Shown: positions 5,004-10,348 of the stretch, in pieces
How the letters are laid out: the number at the start of each line of letters is the position of its first letter
Position numbering within the stretch: position 1 is the stretch's first letter
Origin: Bryobacterales bacterium
GTDB taxonomy: Bacteria > Acidobacteriota > Terriglobia > Bryobacterales > Bryobacteraceae
Direction of reading: 5' to 3'
DNA length: 10,348 bases
Assembly (NCBI GenBank): GCA_003142355.1
Contig: PLMF01000348.1
Location: 1 to 10,348 of the forward strand
Made by a program: the position numbers and the translations under genes
The notes under the pieces: generated by a model
Told to the model about the DNA's origin: nothing
The model's database searches: none
What the model saw: only the letters and a program-made list of their open reading frames with translations

Positions 5004-7549
5004 CAATTCGCGACTGGTTCAATTTCAATGTAGTCGATTGCGGCGGGCTCGCCGTTGTCGGGCGTGCCTTCAATGCGAATTTCGTCACCCGGCCGCAAAG
5101 CCACGCCGGAGACGCTGTAGCGCGTCGAAGAGGTGCCGTCGAACTGCCTCCGGGTGGGCAGGAGGTCGTCCGCGGCCCATTCGGCGATCGCCTGGTTCCC
5201 AACGAAAAGCCGGAACCGGGAAACGCCCTGAAACTGGTCGAAATACCGCACGCGGAGCGTGTACCAGCCCGCCGGCCCATCGTAGCGGAGGCTAGCGGTG
5301 CACTGCTTCACCAGGCACTCGACGCCCTTTCCCCCGGAAGCGGTTTCCGACCACGGGGTGACGTCCATCGCCGTATAGCCATCCAGCTTCATGGACTCGG
5401 CCTCGGTGCGGCCTGGATAATGGCCCACGCGCCCCTTGTCGTCGGGTATGCCGGAGGCGCGGAAAAACCAGCCCGCCACCGCGTCGCGCCAGAGCTGGGC
5501 GGATCCGGCCTGGTATTCGAGTTCCTTCAGCAGTTGCTGGTGGCGCGCTTCGTCGACGCGGCCCTCGAGCGACTTCCAGTCGCGCACGTAACCCGCGGCG
5601 GACTCCGCGCCTTCGTAGTGCGAATCGTAGAGGTACTGAATGACGGTCTTACCGGAATGCAGCTTGTAGGTGTACGGGACGTGGTGCATCCACAGGATCA
5701 GATCGTCGGGACAGGTCTCGAGCGATTCATACACCTTGGCAACCGCCGGGCTGTATTGGCCGATGTAACCCGTTCCGGTCGCCACCGTGCGGTCCATCCC
5801 GACGCCTTTATTGTCCGCCCGGTGCCATTGACCCCAGCCGTTGTTCTCCGAGGCCTCCACGGCCACGCCGTAGTGATTCGCCGTGATCTCGGTCAGAGTC
5901 TGCAGGCCCAGCGGTCCGGTGTAATTCTCGTACACGCGCCACGACCGCAGCAGCATGCCGTCGATGGTCTGGACCACCTTGGGGTCGCTGCCGAAAGTCA
6001 GCCGCGTCCATTCCTCGGCGATGCGCTCCGAGCTCAGGTCGGGGTTCCACGCCAACCGCCCGAAGCCGTACAGATTAGGCTGCGCAAAGTCGCTGTGCGC
6101 CCAGGTTGGGTCCATCGACGTCATGTCCGTGCCGATGAACCCCCCGGTTGGCCGGTGAAACACCTTGCCCGCGATCAGTGCCTTCACCGGTGTCGGACCC
6201 GCGCCCGCGTGCATGTCGAAATCGAGCGCGGCCTTCCATTGAGGAATCAGAAATGTGAGGTGCCGGGCCTGGCCCATATATTCCTGGACGACCTCGAGTT
6301 CGATCGCCTGGCTGGTCTTCTCGAGCGCGCCAAACAGCGGCGACGCGGGTTCCCTCACCTGGAAATCGATGGGACCGTTCTTGATCTGGACCACCACGTT
6401 GTCGTCGAACTGGCCGTCGAGCGGCTGGAAATAGTCATAGGCCGCGCGCGCGCGGTCGTTCTTCATGACCGTCCAATCCAGGTGGTGGTTGTAGACGAAG
6501 GCGCGGTAGAACATCAAGCCGCCGTGCGGTTTCAGCCCGCGGGCCACCACGTTGGCGGCGTCCGCTTGCGTACGCTTGTAAGCGGACGGCCCGACGCGGT
6601 CTTCCGAATCGGCTTTCATGACGAAGCCGGCCATGTCGGGAATAACGGCGTAGAGCTCGTCCACCTTCGTTTTCCACCACGCTGCCACGCGCGCGTCGAG
6701 CGGGTCGAACGTGTCCAGCCCGCCCACGGTCTTGGGACTTCCGAGATCCACCGGCAGCACTACCTGGATTCCCCACGGGCGCCAGGCGGCGGCAAGACGG
6801 ACCAGTTGCGGATAGAATTCGGGGGTGAGAATGCGCAGGTCGGCGTTCACGTTGCTGATGGCCGCCCCGTTGATTCCGATCGACGCCAGCAATCGTGCGA
6901 AATCCTTGGCGCGAGTCAGGTCTTCCCTGACGTTGCCGTTCTCATACACGATCGAGTTGTTGCTGAAGGAGCCGGACTGGTTGGCGGCATTGGCGGGAGA
7001 TCCCTCGCGCCGGGGGAAGCCCATGACGTCCCACAGGTTGAGCCACCGCACCGGGGCGTAAGGCGCCTGTTTCTCGTCGAGATCGGCGATGGGCTCGCCC
7101 AGAGCGATCTTGCGCAGCAGCGCGAACGAGCCGTACAGCACGCCGCGATCGTTCTCGGCCGTCACGATAATGTAGCGCGCACCGCCCACCCGGGCGGTCT
7201 TGAGCCAGAAGCCGTCCGTAACCAGCGTTCCGGCGAGGTTGAACTGCGGGGCGGCCTTCCGAAAATCGGCCAGCGTGCCCAGCACGATGGCGCCTTCCTT
7301 GGGCACGGCGGACTCCACCCGCAGCGTTCTGCCGAGCATACCGCGGATTCCCCGGATGCATTCCTGCTCGGCGCTCCCGACCACGGCCGAGTCGCTCAGA
7401 GCCGTCACCACGGCGGGCACGACCTGCCGGTACGGGGCGGCCGCGGTTGCATCCAGCGCGGCGTACCTGAGCCACGCGTCGTATCCGGTTTCCGCATGGA
7501 GAGCGGCGATCGCCAGCACTCCTGAAATTACGAACAACTTGCGCAACAT
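5003..7549 (-). CDS. aguA: Secreted GH67 alpha-glucuronidase with extra C-terminal CBM-like module
   Basis: 848 residues from the ATG at 7549, preceded by GGGAGG at four bases; an ATG at 7561 has no site. GH67 enzymes remove (4-O-methyl-)glucuronic acid from the non-reducing end of xylo-oligosaccharides made by xylanases. Domains: signal peptide (~1-19, cut near LHA-ET), GH67 N-terminal domain (~20-150), (beta/alpha)8 catalytic domain (~150-480) and helical C-terminal domain (~480-700, with NLYGFGRLAWNPDLS). Catalytic residues: acid E316 in VMKADSE, and D395 (NGPIDFQ) with E423 (QEYMG) as the base pair. Their spacings of 79 and 28 match those I recall for Geobacillus AguA (E285, D364, E392). 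The family is usually near 700 residues. The extra ~140 residues (~706-848; RTEAESM, then RYFDQFQGVSRFRLFVG and IDYIEIEP) look like a CBM6/CBM35-type sandwich, which is inference. It is first gene of the minus-strand run. Its usual GH10 and transporter partners are not in the window. Confidence 0.95.
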   Translation of the reverse strand: MLRKLFVISGVLAIAALHAETGYDAWLRYAALDATAAAPYRQVVPAVVTALSDSAVVGSAEQECIRGIRGMLGRTLRVESAVPKEGAIVLGTLADFRKAAPQFNLAGTLVTDGFWLKTARVGGARYIIVTAENDRGVLYGSFALLRKIALGEPIADLDEKQAPYAPVRWLNLWDVMGFPRREGSPANAANQSGSFSNNSIVYENGNVREDLTRAKDFARLLASIGINGAAISNVNADLRILTPEFYPQLVRLAAAWRPWGIQVVLPVDLGSPKTVGGLDTFDPLDARVAAWWKTKVDELYAVIPDMAGFVMKADSEDRVGPSAYKRTQADAANVVARGLKPHGGLMFYRAFVYNHHLDWTVMKNDRARAAYDYFQPLDGQFDDNVVVQIKNGPIDFQVREPASPLFGALEKTSQAIELEVVQEYMGQARHLTFLIPQWKAALDFDMHAGAGPTPVKALIAGKVFHRPTGGFIGTDMTSMDPTWAHSDFAQPNLYGFGRLAWNPDLSSERIAEEWTRLTFGSDPKVVQTIDGMLLRSWRVYENYTGPLGLQTLTEITANHYGVAVEASENNGWGQWHRADNKGVGMDRTVATGTGYIGQYSPAVAKVYESLETCPDDLILWMHHVPYTYKLHSGKTVIQYLYDSHYEGAESAAGYVRDWKSLEGRVDEARHQQLLKELEYQAGSAQLWRDAVAGWFFRASGIPDDKGRVGHYPGRTEAESMKLDGYTAMDVTPWSETASGGKGVECLVKQCTASLRYDGPAGWYTLRVRYFDQFQGVSRFRLFVGNQAIAEWAADDLLPTRRQFDGTSSTRYSVSGVALRPGDEIRIEGTPDNGEPAAIDYIEIEPVAN

Positions 7550-7553
7550 TTTT

Positions 7554-7559
7554 CCTCCC
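7554..7559 (-). promoter_or_regulatory. Ribosome binding site of the alpha-glucuronidase gene
   Basis: GGGAGG on the minus strand, four bases before the ATG at 7549. It lies downstream of the alternative in-frame ATG at 7561, so it selects the shorter start, which also gives a normal signal peptide. Confidence 0.65.
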
Positions 7560-7566
7560 ATGGTGG

Positions 7567-7584
7567 GGCAGGCTTCAGCCTGCC
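7567..7584. repeat. GC-rich palindrome in the divergent promoter region
   Basis: Perfect 8-bp inverted repeat GGCAGGCT/AGCCTGCC around a TC dinucleotide, in the 80-nt gap between the divergent alpha-glucuronidase and GalB-like genes. Its sequence differs from the 3534-3716 elements. From memory, GGCAGGCT-type hairpins next to gene starts are scattered through Acidobacteriota genomes. It could be a mobile REP-like unit, a 5' mRNA hairpin of the alpha-glucuronidase message, or an operator. Confidence 0.6.
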
Positions 7585-7589
7585 AACTC

Positions 7590-7601
7590 CGAGTTGACTC
7601 G
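7590..7601. promoter_or_regulatory. Short operator-like palindrome between divergent genes
   Basis: CGAGTTGACTCG: two 5-base inverted arms around TG. It contains TTGACT, a fair -35 hexamer for the plus strand, but no matching -10 is seen at 16-18 bases. A regulator site serving both divergent genes is possible but not demonstrated. Confidence 0.25.
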
Positions 7602-7629
7602 AAGCCGGGTTTCCTGGGACAAAGATGGT

Positions 7630-8373
7630 ATGCCCGAACCCAGCATTCTGGTCTTCAGCGCCCACGCCGCGGACTTCTGTTCGCGGAGCGGCGGAACGCT
7701 CGCGCTTCATCGAAGGCGAGGCGGTGTGGTTCATGTCGTGGACGTGACCTTCGGCGAGCGGGGCGAGTCCGAAGACTACTGGGCCCTCCCCGGGCCGAAG
7801 TCGATCGAGGAGGCCAAGCGGGTCCGCGCCGCGGAAGCCGAGGAGGCGGCTCGAACTCTCGGGGTCACCATCGAATTCCTGGATTACGGCGACTACCCCC
7901 TGATCCTCGGCCCGGAGCGGCTGGAGGCCATGGCGCGCCTGATCCGCGGCAGAAAGCCGGACATCATCCTCACGCACTGGAAATGCGATCCGTTCAATGT
8001 CGATCACGAAGTGACGGCCGGCGGGGTGCTGCGCGCGGCCAGCATGGCGGCCGTCCCGGGTTTCGACCACGAGGCGGGCAAGGTGGCCTACCCGTACATT
8101 TTCGCTTTCGAGCCGACCATCCCGCGGGACGACACGACGGGCTTTTGCCCGGACCACTACGTTGAGATCGACGAGGTGTTCGACATCAAGATGGCTGCGC
8201 TGCGCGCCTTGCGCTCGCAATCGAAGCTGGTGCGTTTCTACACCCAGTGGGCGGAGTACCGCGGGTTGCAGGCGGCGCAGTCGGCGGGACGGGCCATCCG
8301 TTGCGCGGAGGCTTTCCAGCGCTACACCGCCGTGGTGGACGCGCGGCTGCCGGGCCCCAGCATCCAGCCCTGA
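7630..8373 (+). CDS. PIG-L/LmbE-fold protein, GalB-like (4-oxalomesaconate hydratase type)
   Basis: 247 residues from the ATG at 7630, giving the usual short N-terminus MPEPSILVFSAHAADF; an in-frame TTG at 7594 would add 12 atypical residues. No signal peptide, so cytoplasmic. The PIG-L fold is shown by SAHAADF, SGGTLA (20-25), GERGES (42-47), GDYPL (87-91) and THWKCDPFNVDH (115-126). Zinc ligands would be H12, D15 and H126. Typical deacetylases read AHPDD, where the first Asp is the catalytic base; here it is Ala14. The combination AHxADF, GERGES, GDYP and a C-terminal RFYTQWAEYRGLQAA segment resembles Pseudomonas putida GalB as I remember it, a PIG-L-fold hydratase of gallate breakdown. A hydratase acting on an oxo-acid is thus more likely than an N-deacetylase. 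The true substrate is unknown and could relate to the sugar-acid genes opposite. Shine-Dalgarno is weak. It converges on the ThuA gene. Confidence 0.88.
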   Translation: MPEPSILVFSAHAADFCSRSGGTLALHRRRGGVVHVVDVTFGERGESEDYWALPGPKSIEEAKRVRAAEAEEAARTLGVTIEFLDYGDYPLILGPERLEAMARLIRGRKPDIILTHWKCDPFNVDHEVTAGGVLRAASMAAVPGFDHEAGKVAYPYIFAFEPTIPRDDTTGFCPDHYVEIDEVFDIKMAALRALRSQSKLVRFYTQWAEYRGLQAAQSAGRAIRCAEAFQRYTAVVDARLPGPSIQP

Positions 8374-8393
8374 ATCCCGCCAGGCGGGGTTCA
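8371..8393. terminator. Shared hairpin across two convergent stop codons
   Basis: The 23 bases from the TGA of the GalB-like gene to the TGA of the ThuA gene form a near-perfect palindrome: TGAA, one T·G pair, CCCGC, loop CAG, GCGGG, TTCA. Both stop codons sit at its ends. It can fold in either transcript. No T-run follows on either side, so factor-independent termination is uncertain. Confidence 0.45.
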
Positions 8394-9254
8394 CTTCATC
8401 AAATCGTCCGGAACGGCGGATGCCACCCCGCCGGCCGGCACGTCCATCCCGGCCGCCCAAACGAGGCCGTTCAACAGCAGGCGGCGGTGGTCCTCCATCG
8501 CCAGATTGCTGTGAAAATCGAGGCCCCCGAAGCCAAAGCCGCGGCCGCCATCCTTGCGCTGATACGCCCAGGCCACGTCGCGCGGCCCGAAGGTGGCGGT
8601 GGTGGGCGTGGCCACGACCAGTGGCGTCACGCCTTCCGCGAAGACGAACCTGGAGAAGATCTCCTCTTTGTAGGTCCACGGCTTGACGCCACGCAGGATC
8701 GGGTGGTTTTCGTTTTTGAGCGTGATCGACCACTGATCGACGGGGTTGTTCCTCACGCCCGGTTGCGAGGCGTAGTAGCCGCCCAGCCAATCCAGAAGAT
8801 CCTTGCGGGCGGTCTCATTGTCGATCTCAGTGGCGTAGTGAAAAAAGACCAGGCCGACGCCTTTTTTCATGAGTGCGTCGAAGTCCTTCAGAAACGCCAC
8901 CGTCTCGGGGGAATAGGGGCCTTTGTCGGGGGGATTCGCGGGAAATAGAGGGTTGACTTCCCGGGCAAGCCTGTCACCATCGCCCTCGACGACGATGAGG
9001 GCCGCGTCTTTCAACTCGTCGATCGCCGGTGCGCGGCCGATGAACACCTTGGTCGTAATGCCCTTGAGATTGGACGCATGTTCCAGGCAGTAGGCGAACA
9101 CTGCGGCGTCCTTCTCATACTCGTGCCGGCCCGGCATGCCGTGGTCCTTCTTGGCCACAACGAATACGACCTTCTTCGGGTTTTGCGCGGCTGCCGGTGG
9201 CACGCCGAGCAACGCGACCAGGAACATGGCGGAGGCAATTTGAAACTTGAGCAT
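8391..9254 (-). CDS. Sec-exported ThuA-domain protein
   Basis: 287 residues from the ATG at 9254; an in-frame GTG at 9275 would add seven residues, and neither start has a clear Shine-Dalgarno. The ATG is preferred because it gives a standard signal peptide, MLKFQIASAMFLVALLGVPP, with a cut near AAA-QN. The rest is a ThuA-like domain (PF06283; a class I glutamine-amidotransferase-like fold named after the trehalose-utilisation protein). Landmarks are KKVVFVVAKKDHG (27-39), GVGLVFFHYAT (132-142), HPILRGV (184-190), EEIFSRF (198-204), and GFGGLDFHSN followed by LLLNGLVWAAG (259-269). Length suits a single ThuA domain plus leader. ThuA proteins are linked to sugar metabolism, often near sugar oxidoreductases, but the reaction is not established. 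Its stop is 17 nt from that of the convergent GalB-like gene. A promoter in the AT-richer gap upstream is plausible. Confidence 0.85.
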   Translation of the reverse strand: MLKFQIASAMFLVALLGVPPAAAQNPKKVVFVVAKKDHGMPGRHEYEKDAAVFAYCLEHASNLKGITTKVFIGRAPAIDELKDAALIVVEGDGDRLAREVNPLFPANPPDKGPYSPETVAFLKDFDALMKKGVGLVFFHYATEIDNETARKDLLDWLGGYYASQPGVRNNPVDQWSITLKNENHPILRGVKPWTYKEEIFSRFVFAEGVTPLVVATPTTATFGPRDVAWAYQRKDGGRGFGFGGLDFHSNLAMEDHRRLLLNGLVWAAGMDVPAGGVASAVPDDLMK

Positions 9255-9363
9255 ATTATGCAATGGGTATTTCACAAAATAAGTGTATACCTGTGGTCGC
9301 GGAATTTCAAGAGTTCGGGATTCGCAGGTCGGAAACTCCCGCCGCCCTGTTCAGTGGCGCAGT
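9255..9363. other. Intergenic gap upstream of the ThuA gene
   Basis: 109 bases between the TPR gene stop and the ThuA start, both on the minus strand. The part next to ThuA (9255-9312) is notably AT-richer than the surroundings, as expected of a promoter. The odd palindrome GCATATTATGC (9251-9261) covers the ThuA start codon. The other end carries half of a 13-base tandem duplication. Confidence 0.5.
9284..9310 (-). promoter_or_regulatory. Possible sigma-70-like promoter of the ThuA gene
   Basis: On the minus strand TTGAAA (9310-9305) and TATACA (9289-9284) are separated by 15 bases, about 30 bases before the ATG at 9254. The hexamers are fair but the spacer is short, so this is a weak call. 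Confidence 0.25.
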
Positions 9364-9374
9364 TCAGTGGAGCA
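9349..9374. repeat. 13-base tandem duplication at the end of the TPR gene
   Basis: GTTCAGTGGCGCA (9349-9361) is followed directly by GTTCAGTGGAGCA (9362-9374), 12 of 13 bases identical. The second unit contains the TGA stop codon and last codons of the TPR gene on the minus strand; the first repeats the same stop just after it. Confidence 0.7.
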
Positions 9375-10348
9375 GGCCTCCGGCCGGCTTTTCCCGGAAA
9401 GGCGTCTGCGCCTCGTACAGCGCAATCCTGGTCCGCAGGACTTCCACCAGAGGTTGCTGCTTCCTTTCCACCGCGAGGGCCAGCGCCCGGCGCGCGGTTT
9501 CGACCGCCTCCGGAAACCGCCCCATCTCGGCATAGGCGGCAGCGAGGGTATCGAGGATCGCCGGTTCCCGCCCGCCGGACAATTGGGCGGCCCGCTCGGC
9601 CATGGCGACGGCCACAGCGCCGTTCCGGATGGAAGCGTCGGGGTTGGTGGCCAGCACCCGCGCCGTGTGGTCCAAAACCGGCACGTTGCCGGAGTCGGCC
9701 CGCAGCGCCACGCGCCAGTGCGCCAGCGCCTCGGGAATTCTGCCCAGCGCCCCGAAGGCATCGCCCAGGTTGGCGTCAGCCTCGGTGAATGCGGGATTGA
9801 TCTTCAGCGCTTCTTCGAAGTGCGGGATCGCCAGCGCCGGCTTCCCCGTTCCGGTCAGCGCAAGCCCGAGGTTATTGTGCGCGTCGGCGGAGCCGGGGCT
9901 GAGATCCAGCGCCTTTTGAAAATGGGGGACGGCTTGGTTTAGTTTTCCTGTTCCCACCAGGGCCAGAGCCAGATTATTTTGAGCGTCGGCGGAGGCGGGA
10001 TTAGACGCCACGAATTTCTGGAAATGAGGGACGGCTTCGTTCAGTTTCCCCAAGCGAGCCAGCGCCATCCCCAGATTGTTGTTCGCTTCGGGATATTCGG
10101 GGTCGATTTCGAGGGCTTTTTGGTAAAGACCGATCGCCTCGTCCGGCTTGCCTGATCCCGCCACCGCTACTCCCAGGTTGCTGAGGGCTTCCGGATAGCG
10201 GGGCTTGATCTCCAGGGCTTGCCGGTATTGGGCCATCGCTTCGTTGGTCTTCCCTGCCGCCGCCAGAGCGTGCCCAAGGTTGTTGTGAAACTCAGCCGAG
10301 TAGGGGTTGATCTCCAGCGACTTCTCGAATTGCGCGATGGCTTCATCA
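9364..10348 (-). CDS. TPR-repeat protein, C-terminal part (5' end outside the window)
   Basis: The frame ends with TGA at 9364-9366 and stays open to the right edge; an internal ATG at 10236 is not the start, because the 37 codons before it continue the repeat pattern (DEAIAQFEKSLEINP, then FHNNLGHALAAAGKTNEA). At least six complete 34-residue tetratricopeptide repeats are visible, each with the pattern NNLG-A-GK-EA--F-KAL-I-P, for example PEANNNLGMALARLGKLNEA. They are followed by a degenerate repeat, then ILDTLAAAYAEMGRFPEAVETA and a last helix ending RIALYEAQTPFRE. Such repeats stack into a superhelix that binds other proteins. From memory, this style of C-terminal tail is seen in large Acidobacteriota proteins with an N-terminal membrane glycosyltransferase or enzymatic domain, but that part is not in the window. 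No link to the sugar-acid genes is evident. Confidence 0.9.
   Translation of the reverse strand, partial: DEAIAQFEKSLEINPYSAEFHNNLGHALAAAGKTNEAMAQYRQALEIKPRYPEALSNLGVAVAGSGKPDEAIGLYQKALEIDPEYPEANNNLGMALARLGKLNEAVPHFQKFVASNPASADAQNNLALALVGTGKLNQAVPHFQKALDLSPGSADAHNNLGLALTGTGKPALAIPHFEEALKINPAFTEADANLGDAFGALGRIPEALAHWRVALRADSGNVPVLDHTARVLATNPDASIRNGAVAVAMAERAAQLSGGREPAILDTLAAAYAEMGRFPEAVETARRALALAVERKQQPLVEVLRTRIALYEAQTPFREKPAGGLLH
9675..10348 (-). repeat. 102-base coding repeats of the TPR array
   Basis: The TPR units repeat at DNA level with a 102-base period; for instance GCGTCGGCGG recurs at 9881 and 9983 on the plus strand, in equivalent positions of neighbouring units. The two middle units, NNLALALVGTGKLNQAVPHF and NNLGLALTGTGKPALAIPHF, are most alike. 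This suggests recent unit duplication. Confidence 0.6.

Noticed and set aside
4931..7525. 864-codon plus-strand open frame opposite the GH67 gene
   Set aside because: It is antisense to a gene with intact GH67 catalytic residues. Its His/Arg/Val-rich composition is typical of shadow frames in GC-rich DNA, although the length is striking.
7528..8790. 420-codon minus-strand frame spanning the GalB-like gene and part of the ThuA gene
   Set aside because: It runs antisense to one real gene and out of frame across another, with no family motif and no start signal.
9078..9942. Plus-strand frames opposite the ThuA and TPR genes
   Set aside because: They are Pro/Arg/Ala-rich shadows of the TPR codons; the minus strand shows regular 34-residue repeats.

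Overview
The window is GC-rich, densely coded bacterial DNA. The gene set points to an Acidobacteriota genome, probably Solibacter/Bryobacterales-like. The pointers are exported DUF362 and mandelate-racemase-like proteins with Tat leaders, a signal-peptide GH67 enzyme, a Sec-exported ThuA protein, a GalB-like PIG-L protein, a long TPR protein, and short GC-rich palindromes between genes. The taxonomic call is inference; there is no rRNA or other marker gene here.

Layout, left to right. (1) 1-654 is a decayed edge. On the minus strand a secreted trypsin-like protein stops right after its catalytic His region at the window edge (3-293). Upstream of it is a C-terminal remnant of a tyrosine recombinase (303-563) whose catalytic Tyr position reads His. 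(2) 655-7549 is a run of four minus-strand genes, in transcription order: GH67 alpha-glucuronidase with an extra C-terminal binding-type module (7549-5003), a Tat-exported enolase-superfamily acid-sugar dehydratase-like protein (4991-3744), and two Tat-exported DUF362 proteins (3488-2289 and 2262-655). The first pair is spaced 11 nt apart, with the stop codon inside the next Shine-Dalgarno. The two DUF362 genes are 26 nt apart. Between the pairs lies a 255-nt non-coding stretch filled by a nested set of six palindromes (3534-3716). (3) A PIG-L-fold gene of the GalB type diverges on the plus strand (7630-8373). It converges on a minus-strand ThuA-domain gene (9254-8391), and a hairpin spans both stop codons. 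(4) From 9364 to the right edge is the C-terminal part of a TPR-repeat protein on the minus strand, cut by the window.

How the genes may work together (inference): GH67 releases (4-O-methyl-)glucuronic acid from xylo-oligosaccharide ends. The adjacent enolase-superfamily protein has the active-site spacing of acid-sugar dehydratases. The GalB-like protein belongs to a group whose studied member hydrates an acidic, keto-group-containing diacid. The cluster therefore looks like uronic/aldonic acid processing. Most of it is predicted to be outside the cytoplasm, which is unusual for enolase-superfamily enzymes. The role of the two DUF362 proteins is unknown, and they are the best candidates for undescribed biochemistry here. 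No RNA genes, CRISPR arrays or intact mobile elements were seen.
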